Positions 33,624 to 47,048 of a stretch of DNA of 64,000 nucleotides are shown piece after piece. The notes below the pieces were generated by a model. The model was given only the letters and a program-made list of their open reading frames with translations. It was not told where the DNA came from and made no database searches. Source of the stretch: Zhengitettix transpicula (taxonomy: Eukaryota > Arthropoda > Insecta > Orthoptera > Tetrigidae); NCBI GenBank assembly GCA_037074705.1, contig CM073593.1, forward strand, positions 60,801,501 through 60,865,500, given 5' to 3'. The stretch's first letter is position 1; each line of letters opens with the position of its first letter. The position numbers and the translations under genes are program-made.

Positions 33624-36600
33624 CGAGAAGCAGAGATTTCCTCCACACGCGTTCCCAAGTAACAACGACTGAATATAACCAAATTTTTAAATTAATCATA
33701 CCCGACAATCCATACAAGGTGTTTTGCGGGTTTAATCAATCAACATGTAAAAAGTCATTTTATCCAACTTTAATCTTTCAGGATAACACATTTCTCATAC
33801 ATATATTTCATGGTCTTTCATTAAAGAAATATCACTGTTTCCAATTCACCTTTTATCCTTTTTATAAGCTGGCTTCTTCCCAAAGTTTTATGCTTTATTA
33901 CTATAAAATAAAAACGTTTAATCTGTGTAAATGAAACACACAACTGAAGCCAGGTAGAAAATCACTGGTTAATTTCAAGCACCGCTTCCCATTTACTACT
34001 ACAAGCAGATTTAACAGAGCAAAGCAATTCATTCCTTCGAGCTAGATTTCAGGCTCGTCGGATATGGTTTAGACAAATATTATAATACACAGTAGTTTTT
34101 AGATCGGTTAAACGAGTTATTAGTATATAAAAAAACTAATAAGATTCGCAGTTTATTATTATTTGGTTACGTAATTTCGATTTATAGAGTCATATTCATA
34201 TATTCATACAATTAGAATCACTAAAAAAATCATAATTAATCATCCCATATTTATACTTGTATTATACATTGTAAATAACGATCACATATACCTAACTGTG
34301 ATGTTTTAAATTGTATTAAGAGGTAACTCTAGAAGTCGAATTCTCCTAACCGAATTAATAATTTATATTTATACTGTTTTTTTCTATACTATGGAATATA
34401 TTTAACAGACAATTCGTCCATAAGTATCATTAATCCAGTTTTATACAATTTTTTTTAGTTGGAAATGTTTTCCTTTTCATTCAAAATTATTCTCTTAATT
34501 AAACGAATCTAAAACATTTAATTATTTCTATATCATAACAGTTTGTAAATCTTCATACTTATAAAAATTTGATTACAAAATACTATCTTTTTTTGTGAAA
34601 TTTAGTAATAATTCTAATTATTTTAAAGTTGATATCTATTATTTTCTTAGATTGTTGCGACTGTCTAGAAAATATCCTATTTGTATTGAAAGATGCTCTA
34701 CAGATTCAGTTTAAATAATATTAATCCTAGATAACTATTCAATGCGGTCGCCAGTAACTTCATGGTGGACGCGAACAAAAAAAAAACATAATAATAAAAA
34801 ATGTAAACCTTATTGTACCTAAGGCGAAGCCAACATCGTGTAACTAATGAAACCACAATGTAAAAAATATGTAGTAGTAATTTGTAAAGTGAATCGTAGT
34901 CACTAAAAACCACGTCGGCTGATGTGTAAACTAAATATTAAAAAAAAGCTAATCTATTTGGAATTTTAATTTCTTACTTGTGATGGTGTATTTTATGTAC
35001 TTCAGTATTTGGTAATACTTGCGTTAATTATTATGCTTTATGGAGATATGAAAATAATTTGGGAAAGAACTAGTCTCACAGAATCTGTTTTCCTTTAAAA
35101 ATAGTATTACCTCTAAGAATTGACAAGGATTAAAAGTAATTAATCTTAAGATACTGTTGTTGTTTTTATTCATAATTATTTGTATAAATAATATTAATAG
35201 CAAAAAGTCTATTTTTTTAAAATTTAAAAATATATTATTTATTTGGCATATCTCTTGAAGTTTTTCCTTCTGTCCGGGAAATTCTAGGACTCCGAGCAGA
35301 GAGATATTCAATAAATTAGAAATACTTTCTCTAGTCAATTCATTTTTATTAATGATATTTTTAATATATAGCTATAATACATTTAGTATCAACATTAATT
35401 TAATACAGGACTAAAGATAATTTACGCAAGTGTCGGTTTCAAAAAAGGGGTGGGATATAAATAAAAATCAAATTTTAACAAACTCCCTGGCACCATTAAA
35501 GGTTGAAGACGCATTCCAATTACATAAAATACTTATGCTCAACCACTTTTAAGATTTGGAAAAATAATTACATTTATTAATAAACTTTGAATATGAGTAC
35601 TTCGGTGAACTGTTAGTTTTTCATTTCTTAAACATTTTAGAGTCAAAATAAAAATTATATTAATTTTAGAATGAAGAATTTAATAATTTTATGCAAATAA
35701 AAATATTAGTATATTATGTAATCGTATTATAAATGATTAGTTTGTAAATTAAATAATTATATAGTAAGAAAGCTATGTATATTGTGTGACACTTACCAGA
35801 TACTTAAAGCATTGATTCTTATGATGATCTATAGAAATTTAATTTATTCCGGTGTTTTGACAATGTGAAGTAGCTCATAAATATTTAGCTCTTTTGTACA
35901 ACGTTGTCTAGGCTCAAGTTCTATATCAGTATTCGTCGATGGTCACTGTCAATCGGTTTTATCCAAATGGTGCAAATTATTTTTCAATTTCTGTTAACGT
36001 AACTAATAGTTTTAGGAACTTTATTAATAATTACGTGGACGTAATAATATCAGTAAAGTATTCAGGAGTAGCACGAAAAAATTAAGTGCAAATTATTGCT
36101 TAATTTCAGTATTAGATGCGCTGAAATGGGTTTCGTTCCACGCTCCTCCCGAGCTTGAAATGCAATTGCAAACAGGCTTCTGCCGAAGTTCCCTTTATTG
36201 AGGTCCAGTTTTGAACAAACTTCCGAAAGAGGACAATGAAATGGCACACGGGAAACGTCAATGGTCGAGAGTATCGCGTCCGAACCAATCTTCGTGAAAT
36301 TGGCGTCCTACTTTTTATGGCAGTTGTTAAACTTGTAACAGTATGTTTGTCTATTTTTATTGACGCTGCACTGAAAACATGAATTATCTTGCCCCGAGTA
36401 CTGTTTTAAGTCAGGTAAATCTCTTTTACGACTGTTTGAGAAAAATACAACTCACTTTCTTATATAAATTACGTTCCTGAAACCCGATAACATTGAAGAA
36501 TACAATTAATTGCTTAAAAATATAATTTTTTATTGTTGTATTTCATTAATTCGTCCACAATACGTTGAGTCGTCTCTAAGGTATGAAACGATTGTCTGAT

Positions 36601-36646
36601 TCTTGGCCTTTATAAAAGACAATAACTAATAAATATATTTAAAAGA

Positions 36647-36650
<4 letters not shown>
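33621..36650. other. AT-rich spacer, nothing recognised
   Basis: No supported gene. The frames at 33719, 34698 and 35024 look like AT-rich chance frames. Confidence 0.5.

Positions 36651-36688
<38 letters not shown>
36650..36688. repeat. (TA)n microsatellite
   Basis: Uninterrupted AT dinucleotide run between TTTA and TTGTAATACC. Confidence 0.95.
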
Positions 36689-36691
<3 letters not shown>

Positions 36692-36759
36692 AATACCCAG
36701 TTAAGAAGGACATAAATTTTGTTTTTATTTCATCAGATTTGTTTAACAACTCAGACTTG

Positions 36760-37145
36760 GGATTATTAAGTGATTTGTATATAAAAAAGATGATAATAAA
36801 TTTATGGATAAGCGGCTTTTAGAGAAGGGGAGGACTATAATTGGACGTTTAGCGGCTCTTAGAGCTAATGGTTGACAGATATCGGGACGAAACCCTAAAG
36901 GCATAATGACAGAAGTTTTATGGACACACAATTATATTAAAAGGAAATGTTTATTTTAATTGTATTGAGGGGCTCTCGGAGCGTGAGAAAGCCAACAGTT
37001 GGTGTTTGTTTGGCGAACGTGGAAACTCAAAAACTGTGGAAAAAAGGGTATATTCTGGAGATGGGAAAGCAGATAAAATGTTAGTTGGACAGGAGACCTC
37101 AAAGGAGATGGACGTGGAGGCTATGATTAATATTCGGTCAAATTA
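36760..37145 (+). pseudogene. Purine-rich, codon-like block (broken frames)
   Basis: Three plus-strand segments read open in turn. One contains DKRLLEKGRTIIGRLAALRA (about 36803-36870). The next contains ISGRNPKGIMTEVLW. The last is a stop-to-stop frame of about 78 codons (about 36911-37146) with GNVYFNCIEGLSEREK. The purine-rich sense strand and charged composition differ from the AT-rich surroundings. The frames are interrupted by stops or shifts, so at best this is a decayed coding sequence. I do not recognise the family. Confidence 0.2.
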
Positions 37146-37619
37146 AATGGTGGCAGTGACTAAAAATAAAATAAACATTTTAGTCCATGCAAGCAGTCAG
37201 GAGTCGTGATATCAAAAAGGATAAAGTGAACGTGTCTTTGAAGCGTGTGTAAAAGTCTGTGCATTCATAAAAAACCCAAATAAAATTGTAAGTAGACATT
37301 CAGTAATAAATTCTGTACATAAAAGTATAATCAGTCCGATTTCGTTTTCATTTTATTTAATTGCATTGTTTAAATTGTAAATTTTAGTTTTCCGTTTCCT
37401 TATCAACCCAGTAAAGACCCTGGGGTATAGAGTCTGATTTAAAAAAATGTAACTGGATTATTAGTGTAAATTTAATTGTTGATGTAAAAGGATATAAAAT
37501 ATACAGAGATTTTCTTGAGATGTATTCTAGATTAATAAAATTGTTTTGTTTAATAAAATTTAATAACTTGTTTAAACTAAATTCCTATAAACAATAATTA
37601 TCGACAAGTTGGGTATTAC

Positions 37620-37660
37620 AATATATATATATATATATATATATAGATATAGATATAGAT
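37620..37660. repeat. (TA)n / (TAGA)n microsatellite
   Basis: AT dinucleotide run grading into ATAGATATAGAT. Confidence 0.9.
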
Positions 37661-40600
37661 TGTAATTAACTTTCTTAAAATTAATTATTCTTCGGTTTAA
37701 AATATTCATCCTTTTTAATTTTGCGCTGTGGAAATTATAAATAATATAAAATCGCTTACATACTGAAGCAGCGTGGACAAAAATGTGACAACTTCGCACG
37801 AATTTGATTCGTCGGTGCAAGGAAGAACTCTGGAGTTTCTTCCGAGAGGCTTTACCACGTACGATATCTTTATTGATAGCACAGAGGTGACATTATTAAT
37901 TTTAAATAACGGATCTTTTCATTCTCGATGATATAATTCAAATGTTTTTCCAGCTTGAGTACGCTGTTGCAGACAAATATGCTTATGTAAATGCGGCAGT
38001 TTTACCTTACACGAACATCTCACGCCCATAAAAAGGTCGAAGTGTCGAGTTTCCACGTGAGGTTTCTTCGACGCGCGTTGCTCCTGCGCCAAAGGAACTC
38101 TTTCTAGACCCTAAATCTTGATCGGAAAATATATGGACATGTTACGCCGTCCACTCTCCCCACTTCCCACGGCGACCACACTGGATTCGATAATATCAGG
38201 CCAACGGTGAACACAAAGTACCTGTGTTACATAACAAAGGCTTCGGCCATGTCAAAAACAGAATGTTTCCATCTAAAATATATAAGGGTGACTTGAATAA
38301 AACTCTATACATAACCTGAATTTAAATATGGCTAGTTAGATTTCAAAAGCCGTTTTCTGAGTATTTCACAAAAGCATTTATTAAAATTACAGAGGTCGCA
38401 TGGAAGCGCTGAATAAACACACGCAATGAGTTTTTTAATTCAGCCTGTTTTCTCGAATACTGAAATCAGCTTCGGATCTAAATATTTGAAATTAATTTTC
38501 AATATAAATATGAATAATGAATGGGATAATTAATATTAACAGAGCTTTATTTACCAACAAATTAGTGGACACAATTAGTAGTAGTTTATAATTAGACGTA
38601 TATTTGTATTTGAATATCATTAGTGCACATAATATTGAAGTTATACTTACACCAAATATCTGTAAAATGAACGCAAATAGTAAAATACAACTAGTTATAT
38701 ATTTTTTTTAAAGAAACTGTTTAAAAGGCAAATAGCGTTACTTCCACTTTAAGGCTGCTTCTTTTGAAATAAATTTAATTTAAACGACATTACGCAAAAT
38801 TATACAATTCATTTTTTATGAATTTTTATATGAAATATTAATTACACCAGGCATACATAACGGTTCTGTTATCAAGAACAGAACTGAAAATGACACTTTT
38901 ACAAATATACTTTTATCAATTGTACTACGTTTGTGCGCTCTTCGCTCTATTTCTCTATGTGTCACAACATATCGAATCATGTAACAAATATTTTTCTCCT
39001 ATTTAGATAACTGTTTATTATATTAGGTCAGAAATTACATTCGTGTATAAAAGTTCATGGCAAATAAAAAGTAAACTTTCATTAACAAACTTTACATTAG
39101 ATTAAATAAGATAAAATTTAAATAAAAATTAAATTTCAACAGTAATATTGAAAATATAACGTTAATGCGGATTCCGGAAATATAATTCTGGTATGTATAA
39201 ATTAAAGAAGAAGACTCCAGATTAAGGAGTGAAATGTTTCATGTTAGATCTAATATGATACCAATGATTTAAATATAATGTACGATTCCTTGTTATTGTA
39301 TTTTTATAGATTTACTTCAATTTATATTTTATATTTAACAATACTTTCAAAAGCTGTGTTAAAAACAACAGTGATTTCGACCGCAACGTGAGCACTACTT
39401 GGAAATTTATGTAATTAGTTATATAATTTTTTTACAATTGTATTATAAAATATAAAATTTTAAAAAATTTTCTTTTCTTGAAATGATTAGAATACGAATT
39501 TATCATCTAATGTAAATTTTTACCTGAAGAGATCCGAAAGTTTTAAACATACCATATGTTTTATTATAATGTTATAAATTTTTCATAATAAATACTTTAT
39601 TGATTAGTTGACTTTTTTTTCATTTTTGTAAAACTTTTTGTTCCATATAAATCTGTTATCTAGTTTTTTTATATTAGTTTGGTTACATAGATATTTTATC
39701 CGAAAATTCTAGATCATAATTAATTCCCTTTTTCCGCTTAGCAGTTTTGGGTTTTAGAAGTTATTTTAATGATAACAGAGAATGGTGATCCAGCAAGATA
39801 TAGAGATTTAGACGCTGTTATCCACCGCTGACGACTCTGTCCTTTCCATGTGTTGCTTCCCGTGAGTGACGGCGAGAAGCCGCAACAAATTTAGTTTGCT
39901 CCATGGAATAATATCACATTCGTGTAAGCTCGTACTGTAGGCAGTAATATACAGTGGTTTGATTACTACTACGTTTTTCTCAAACGTTGTTAAAAATATG
40001 TGAACTGAATTTATTACTACAATTAAACCTTTTATATGAGTAATTAAAACGTTGCATATTACACGTCGGGTGTAGGAAGTAAAATTTTTTTTTATAATTT
40101 TATACAATTAATAAGTTTTATGTTTAATGTAATAATGTGGATTTTGGAAATGTCAAACATTATTCTATTTATATTTTATTATGAAACAAATATGTTTTCT
40201 TCCACAAATTTACGAATTTTTTTTCCTTGCTTGATTGTCGTTGCACGTATCACGATTATTATTCATTGAACTGTCTACACTCAGATTACGGTATATATCA
40301 TATATATAGTACAACAATTAAGTGTATGACAAGTAGACGTTTTGAACTTCATTTCGGTATTTTTACATTATAAATATACAACAATATGGAAACTTCATTA
40401 TAATTTTTTAATAAAAAATACTCAGTTTTATTCTCTATTAAGCGATGTATTTGTTTGTTTATTTGATTTTTTTAAATGTGGCAAATAATATTAATTAGAA
40501 TTCTGAACGCTTATGTTTTAATGCAACTTATTCTACTGTCTCTTAAATGAAGACATTTTTATATTTAATCATTACATTAAATAGTTTTAGTTACTTTTAG

Positions 40601-40760
40601 ATATATCTGGTAGGTTCAAGATTTTTACACGGTAGATAGTTATTCTTTTTGCTTATAAATAACATTTGGACTCCTGAAGAGCCCCAAATGTTGGGTTTTA
40701 AACTTTTTGCGGTTGATTTTTACTTTTAGTTTTCAATAGTAATATTAATAAAAAATGTTA
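37661..40760. other. AT-rich spacer, nothing recognised
   Basis: A GC-richer patch at 38030-38230 and a 99-codon minus-strand frame at 39808-40107 were examined. Neither yields a recognisable product. Confidence 0.45.
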
Positions 40761-41042
40761 AAGATAATATAGCCAAATACAGGTGATGTGAACCACACAA
40801 CGATTCTGGGAAACCTTGTTCCGTTCCTCAAGTGTCCACAAAACACTAAAGCCAACAGCGACACAACCGCACAAATACCTTGACAAACTCAAAAGCAAAC
40901 AACTTTTATACCGCAAAATGTTTCGTGTTTGTCATCTGTGTCGCTCTTGGCTCTTTTTTTTTGGTAAATGAGAAAAGGAACAAATATTCCAGAAACGTTG
41001 GGTGGTACTTATATCATCACCTCAATTTGGCTATATTATCTT
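40761..41042. mobile_element. Fold-back MITE, copy B (complete, 282 bp)
   Basis: The left end AAGATAATATAGCCAAATAC and the right end ATTTGGCTATATTATCTT are exact inverted complements for 18 bp. The inverted similarity then continues inward for about 50 bp through GTGATG, ACCACACAACG and TTCTGG. The interior has the family phrase CACAACCGCACAAATACC followed by ACAAACTCAAAAG (also in copy A as CAACTGCACAAG and CACTCAAAAG). This is the best-bounded copy in the window. Confidence 0.85.
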
Positions 41043-41170
41043 ATTATTAATTTTAAAACAGACGTGTTATATTTTCATTTCAATAATTAATTAAGTATTA
41101 AATGTAATTAAATTAAAACCTAATTTAAAAATGTGTCTTAATTGGCCATACGTCAATGTATTATACAACA
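41043..41170. other. AT-rich spacer
   Basis: Short A/T-rich linker between the MITE and the microsatellite. Nothing recognised. Confidence 0.5.
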
Positions 41171-41176
41171 TTGCAA

Positions 41177-41203
41177 TAATTACAGTATATATATATATAT
41201 ATG

Positions 41204-41238
<35 letters not shown>

Positions 41239-41278
41239 ATATATATGTATATATATATATATATATGTACATGTATAT
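41177..41278. repeat. Compound (TA)n/(TG)-interrupted microsatellite
   Basis: Runs of AT interrupted by GTAC and GTAT, for about 100 bp. Confidence 0.9.
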
Positions 41279-42470
41279 AAACTGTGATGAATTGAAGTTA
41301 TAATCTACGAAAGAACTCCTATTTTGACTTCTTCTTCCAATATTCCTTCACAGACAAAATTTTTATTTATTTAATTAAACCAAATAATCTAACATCGTGT
41401 AGGAAACCATGGAAAAAAATTCGAACAATAAAATTATTATCATAATGAACACACCTCTCTCTACAGAAATGGAAGATACTTTGGATGCAGTCGGGTTAGC
41501 TAAAATAAATTCCAGAATAGTCACATCAATATTGTAACTACGAATAACCCGTTTTTAGTCTTCTTGTAATTGAATAGTTTTTCGAGTCGTAAGAAAATAG
41601 CAGTTTGTATGCCATCATAAACGGTTCTTTAGATGTATATCACCTATTAAAACATCCAACTTAAACTTATTTACTAAGTTGTTACATCGGAAGTGTTGTA
41701 AAGAGGGGCATGTCGTGTGGCCACTGCACACACTGTTAATTATTGCAGCGGCAATAAATGAAATTGAGTATTTGGAGGTTTCGCGGTCAGAAGAGAGGCT
41801 GTTCACGAAATGACTTTAGCGAGTTCGAATTAATAATATACCACGGCCCCCGGGGGCGGCCAGACCCTTATTGCTGAACTGTAATTGCTACGAGCCACAG
41901 GGTTTTCGGCTGTGCTCTCTCAGTGATCCAATACGTACGGAAAATAGGAAAAATTCACATGATTTTCTACGAATAATATTTCCATATTTCTTCGTTTCTA
42001 ATTCTCGGAGGTTTTATTACACGAGGCTGTAAAAACTATTTAAAAAAAGTAAATGATATAACTTTTACGGTTAAAATGCAAATGACGTGCGTGGACGGTA
42101 ATACATCGAGAATATTAAATATTGGTTTAACGCAATTTTCTTCAACAGAATTACTGTGTAGTTTTTATCACTCTCATTATTTCGTAAGAATTTGAAGAGA
42201 ATAAATTTAATCGAAAACTTATATAAATTTCTAATATATTTTCAGAATCTACTGTGCAAAAAATGTCTTAAGATTCCAAATAATTAGTTTTTCTGTTAAT
42301 AAAACTTCTGTAATGAACTTCTAATGATTTATTCACTATCATAGTCTTATCAATATTCATGTTTATTCAAATCACATAAATAATATAAAATGTGAAAATA
42401 TAATATAAAATATTGTAATTATAATTATAATTATAATTCAGGGAATATTTCATTTTACAGAATTTGATTT
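41279..42470. other. AT-rich spacer with short GC palindrome
   Basis: A perfect 12-bp palindrome GCCCCCGGGGGC lies at 41846-41857 in an otherwise AT-rich region. No gene is recognised. Confidence 0.5.
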
Positions 42471-42475
42471 AATAT

Positions 42476-42560
42476 ATCTATATCTATATATATATCTATC
42501 TATCTGTATCTATATATATCTATCTATCTATATATATAATATAACTATATATATAAGTAA
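42476..42560. repeat. (TATC)n/(TA)n microsatellite
   Basis: Tandem CTAT/TATC and TA units over about 85 bp. Confidence 0.9.
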
Positions 42561-45200
42561 TCGATTAATTAAAACAATTCCTAAAGTAAAACTTTTCTAT
42601 AATACTTTTCGGTTCAAAATAGGAGAAATACCTAATATTAAGATATCACAAGAAGTATTTGAATATTTTTGTGAAAATACTTTTCCACCTATAGACTCCA
42701 GTTACAATTCTTGTTTCTTTATAATTTAATTGTGAATTAAATTCAATTATTGTAAAATATGTTCCGAAAAAATTTAATACATACCGATCTTAATAAGAAT
42801 CGGATAATTCAAGATAAGCCCAGAAGAAACAAAAGGTTTTAATTAAAATTTCTTTGATAGCAGGCACTCTTCAGTTAAAAACATGGTGATGCTCAGTTCG
42901 TAACCGTTAATGAAAATCACGTCTGTTGGTAATGCCAATATTAGCAGTATGACAATTTGAAATGTGCAAAGTGAACACAAACCCTGTTGCTTTCTAATCA
43001 GAAAACGATGGTCACATTTTTGTCGGAATATCTTAAATCTGTAACATTCGTATTCAGAAAAAATGATCGTCCCAATCGTCAAAGAAACGAGCAGTATACC
43101 GGCCCTTCCGTGTTAAGTCTATCTTTGACAGTGACAAAAATATAGTTCCTCCAATATAAAATCCCTAATAAGTAATAAAGTTTTCATATGGTTTGTCCAG
43201 TTCAAAAGAAGAGAAATATTTTATAGGATCCTTGATATGTAAACATGTAAAAGTGCTCCGGTAGGAAGTGTTTGATTACTAAAACGAGAAAACTACCGGT
43301 CCTATGTAGCGTTTCGGCCTTTTTAACCTCTCATATTTTCCTCTGTACTCGTGTTTGGTTACTTACATGCAGGCAATAATTAAAAATTTAAAGAAATTAT
43401 TCAAATTAACTGGGTCTGGAATATGTAGTAATTTATGGTCGTCTTTCACAATATATAATTTGGAAGTTTTTTTTCTAATTAAGAGAGTAACTGAAAAATA
43501 TCAAAGTTATTTTACTTACTGCGGTGGCTATAGACTAAGTTTTTAAGAAAAAAATATCTTTTCCTGATATTTAAGATGCACGTGTTCCAAATAAAACAAG
43601 GAAGGAAAGATATTATTCGTATTTTGTAGCTTTGAAAAAAGTGAATATTTTGTTCCATATGTTCACGTGGAAACAGCTTTTTCGATTCATAGGGAATAAA
43701 ACTGAAATATTCCCGGCGAAACATAACTTGTTGCTATAAGGAAAGGTCGTTCAATTTTTCTGAGAAAACTTGTGCCTCGTCTTTTTCAAGAAGTAGACTT
43801 ACACGTGTTTAACTAATATTTCCACATTTTCCCAAGGTTTTTAACTGAGAAATTTTGTGTTTACAAATAACCTTTCTCGCTGCAATTGTCTGGCACGAGT
43901 CGCAATATAACAAGGCTTTTTAGCGTTCCTCATGGGAAATAAAACTTGATAGACAGAGGAATCCCAAAGGACAATTCCCAACATGGGAGGTTATCTCGGC
44001 TCTGTATTCAAACTTGGCTATACGTGAATGGAAGGCTCAGAAGAAGACGAGGATAGGGACATGAAATGTAATGCTCATATCGAGATAAATAATTTGCGTC
44101 GTCTCAGGAGCCTGAGTGCAGAACTTGAATGTTGACACAGCGGAAGAAAATCATCTTTAAAATTCTCATGAGTATAAACTGATGCTAACGAAACACGACA
44201 AATGTAAACAATTTTTTATTATCTCAATAGGTAGTAAAAAACATGGAACTTTATTACTAAAAAATTAAATATTTCACTAATTTCACTGAATAATTTTGTC
44301 AACACAATAGAACAAGCGGACCACATATTGTATTACTAAATATACTATTTAAACATTAATGCACTCTTCGGCCCAGTCCTAGAGAGACAGCTTTTTTCGA
44401 TTTCTGCAGGTGAATGGTACAGTAAGATTTTATGATGAGTTGTATATAGTAGGAGAGATCTGGGAGGGAGAAGAGGGATTTGAGTCCGTTCCTGGAAGTA
44501 ACAGTGTGAACGGACAGGGTCGTTAAAAGGAAGTGGTGTATTCGGACTATTGTCTATTTTTATTCCTCATATTTCTCTTGTATCGCAACACTTCTTGCTA
44601 TATCCTAGTCTTTGGCCTGCCACATCAATCTCATCTATTCCTCCTTCTCATATTTACCTACGCAAAAATACCATCTAGGCAATGGGAAACATGACAACAT
44701 CTACTAATGACTATAATTTAGCCCTAGAGGAGCAGACTAGGAAGTGTGTGGCCCATAATTATTATAAATTAAACAATACCGCGGGATTATACTAATAGTT
44801 ACTTTAATTATTACTAATAGTTACCTAAATATTAATGTTACTGCCCGTCTGTATCGAATACAGTATTTTTAATTCAGTATCTAAAATCGTATTGTAAAGG
44901 ATGAAGTTTTTTAAAAAATTGTTAATAATATTTGGAGAAATGTGCAAATATTTAATTATTTTAACTTAATTAAATTATTTGTGTATAAATTCATGATATT
45001 AAGGGATGAAGTTTAAAATAAAATAAAGAATGCTATTTTTTTTTTCATTTTTGAATCACACTCTCATCGGAGTGTAAAGACAGGTACCGGTCGATGTGGT
45101 TTATTTTTATGAGTATAATAAATAAACAGTCTGATCGAAACATCATAAATTTTTAAATTATATTTTTAAAAATTGATTTCCGTTTTTTGTCATTTACACG
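42561..45200. other. Spacer; one exon candidate inside
   Basis: Apart from the possible exon at 44410-44526, listed separately, no gene or repeat is recognised. The frames at 42843, 43355 and 43512 are not interpretable. Confidence 0.4.
44410..44526 (+). other. Possible exon after a good splice acceptor (weak)
   Basis: A pyrimidine tract, GCTTTTTTCGATTTCTGCAG, ends at 44409 and looks like a functional acceptor. The following frame (GTG AAT GGT ACA GTA...) is open for 38 codons and reads VNGTVRFYDELYIVGEIWEG and then an acidic, glycine/serine-rich end before a stop at 44524-44526. The composition differs from the surrounding spacer, but no family is recognised. A chance frame or repeat fragment is equally possible. 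Confidence 0.2.
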
Positions 45201-45203
45201 CGT

Positions 45204-45635
45204 CACATGGTGGCAACTCCCCTTTAATAGCATATGAAGGGATCTGAAAGGGGGGGATGCGGAAGAGTAGAGGAAGGTAGCGAAGGGTTAACTAGGGCCC
45301 CGGGCTATAGTTTAAGGATCCTACCCGACATTAGCCTAAAGGTAATGCAGGGAAAACCCTAGAAAAACCTGCACGAGGTAGGTCGGACATTGGGTACTAG
45401 TCCCACGCCCTTCCGATAGCGGGAGAGGAGTTTGATGTGGGGACGCAGCATTCCCTTCTCCGTACCTCGACCAGTTTAAGAGGCAGCTGTCCGACTGTCC
45501 GCAATAGCGGACAACATTTTACCGTATGCCCAAGGTCTGTTACCCCGGAACATACACGTCTCAGAAAAGGCCAAAGAGCCTCGGCTTGTGGGAACCTTAG
45601 TTCAAAAACGTAGAGGAAAAGGCATCCCCAAAGGA
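45204..45635 (-). repeat. R-family repeat, locus 5, 5'-truncated unit
   Basis: Inverted unit whose 3' end is at 45204 (CACATGGTGGCAACTCCCCT) and whose 5' part stops near 45635, at the GGCATCCCCAAAGGA block. The hairpin head is missing. All core blocks are present: GGGCCCCGGGCTATAG, GGATCCTACCCG, GCAGGGAAAACCCTAG and CCTTCCGATAGCGGGAG. It lacks the A-rich 3' linker. Confidence 0.85.
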
Positions 45636-46025
45636 TTAATTATGTTGTAATAAATATACCAGTAAATATGTAACAATGAGAAATTAAAGGATATGCTAAA
45701 TGAAACCCCAAAAACGTAATTGAGGGTACACATCCATTTATAGGTTAAATGGTGTCCATTTTTCAACTAAACTAATCGTGTGTTAATCCTCTAATATTAT
45801 GAATCATAGTTGATCTTGAGTTTGCTGATAATTAATTCAAGTATAAATGTATTCCATATATATTTCAATAAAATAATACTGAAATTCCCGCATACTATGT
45901 TACATTAATAAACAATACATTGAACTGAAAATGGTAGAAAATTTTCATTTGTCATTCAAATAAAACTAAACTTAATAATTTACGTGTGTTTTGAAAATTA
46001 GTAATAATAAAAATAGAAGCAAATT
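45636..46025. other. AT-rich spacer, nothing recognised
   Basis: No supported feature. Confidence 0.5.
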
Positions 46026-46028
46026 AGA

Positions 46029-46132
46029 AAAAGAAGTGATAATACAAATACCACACAAGGTTTCCAGGAACGTTGTGTGGTATTTATATCATAACTTCTT
46101 TTGTCTGTATTTGGCTACTTTCCTCATGACAA
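46029..46132. mobile_element. Fold-back MITE, copy C (minimal hairpin)
   Basis: The two arms, about 46031-46063 (AAGTGATAATACAAATACCA...) and about 46067-46100 (...TGGTATTTATATCATAACTT), are almost perfectly complementary with only a few bases between them. The family's right end, TTGTCTGTATTTGGCTACTT, follows to about 46125. The corresponding left outer end is lost or diverged. The whole interior of the longer copies is deleted. Confidence 0.8.
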
Positions 46133-47045
46133 ATGAAATTGTTACAAATGTAAATAAACATGAATGACACTAATTAATCCTAAGTAATTTCAAAATATGT
46201 CAATCACACACAATAATAATGTAACTCAATCGTGAGATAGTTATTTTTCAGTTATCATTTAATGGAATATTGATACATTAATATTTAATTACATTTTATA
46301 ATCAATAAAATTTAAATAGCAGTCACCATAGAATAACATATCCACCCAAATTTTTTTAAAGTTGCAACCTGTACATGTACAAACAAGAATAGGTATACAA
46401 TTAATTAAAAATATTTATATATATATGAATATTTCTCAGAAATATTTTTGTTATTTGATGCACCAATGCCAGAATAGGAAAATTTGATGAGTTTTCCAAT
46501 GTGGTTAATATTTTTCCACGAGATCATTGTTTCTTAATGTAAAATTTCTTCCAATACGGATAATTTTTTAAAATAAGAGTAAAAGTAATTTATTAATTGC
46601 AGAGAACTATTTTAAAAAAATATATGTTTATACCGGTTATATCACTCTTTCCATTTTTTTATCAACTCTACATGTTGCCCTATTTATTTCTACACAAAAG
46701 CCAAGTGCTCAACAACAACTTCACCTTCTGACAACATTCATTCAATTATGCAAATTCGTTCCCCGACTTGCCTGGAAATGTGTTTTGAAAGGAAGGAATT
46801 GTATAAATTCGTTTCAGAACCGAAATGTCGTTTGGGAAATTAAGTTAGTTGATTCAAGGTTAATAACTGAATTTCTGTGTGACGACTGTAGGGCAATCAT
46901 GACATACAAAAAATATATTTTTTGTGGCCTTATATTTCTTATTTTAAAGATGTTTCTCAATTTTACAATGCGTAAACAATGTTAGCTTAATAAGAATAAA
47001 ATCCAAGTTATGAGTTTAAAACCCAATTCAAAATTATTTTTTTAT
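46133..47045. other. AT-rich spacer, nothing recognised
   Basis: No supported feature. The frame at 46785-46985 is not recognisable. Confidence 0.5.
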
Positions 47046-47048
47046 ATT

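Noticed and set aside
39808..40107. 99-codon minus-strand frame
   Set aside because: No family resemblance, no supporting splice or promoter context, and AT-driven residues (I, K, N, V).
41840..41930. GC palindrome GCCCCCGGGGGC as an R-repeat fragment
   Set aside because: The R units contain a similar GGGCCCCCGGGCTATA block, but none of the flanking R blocks are present.
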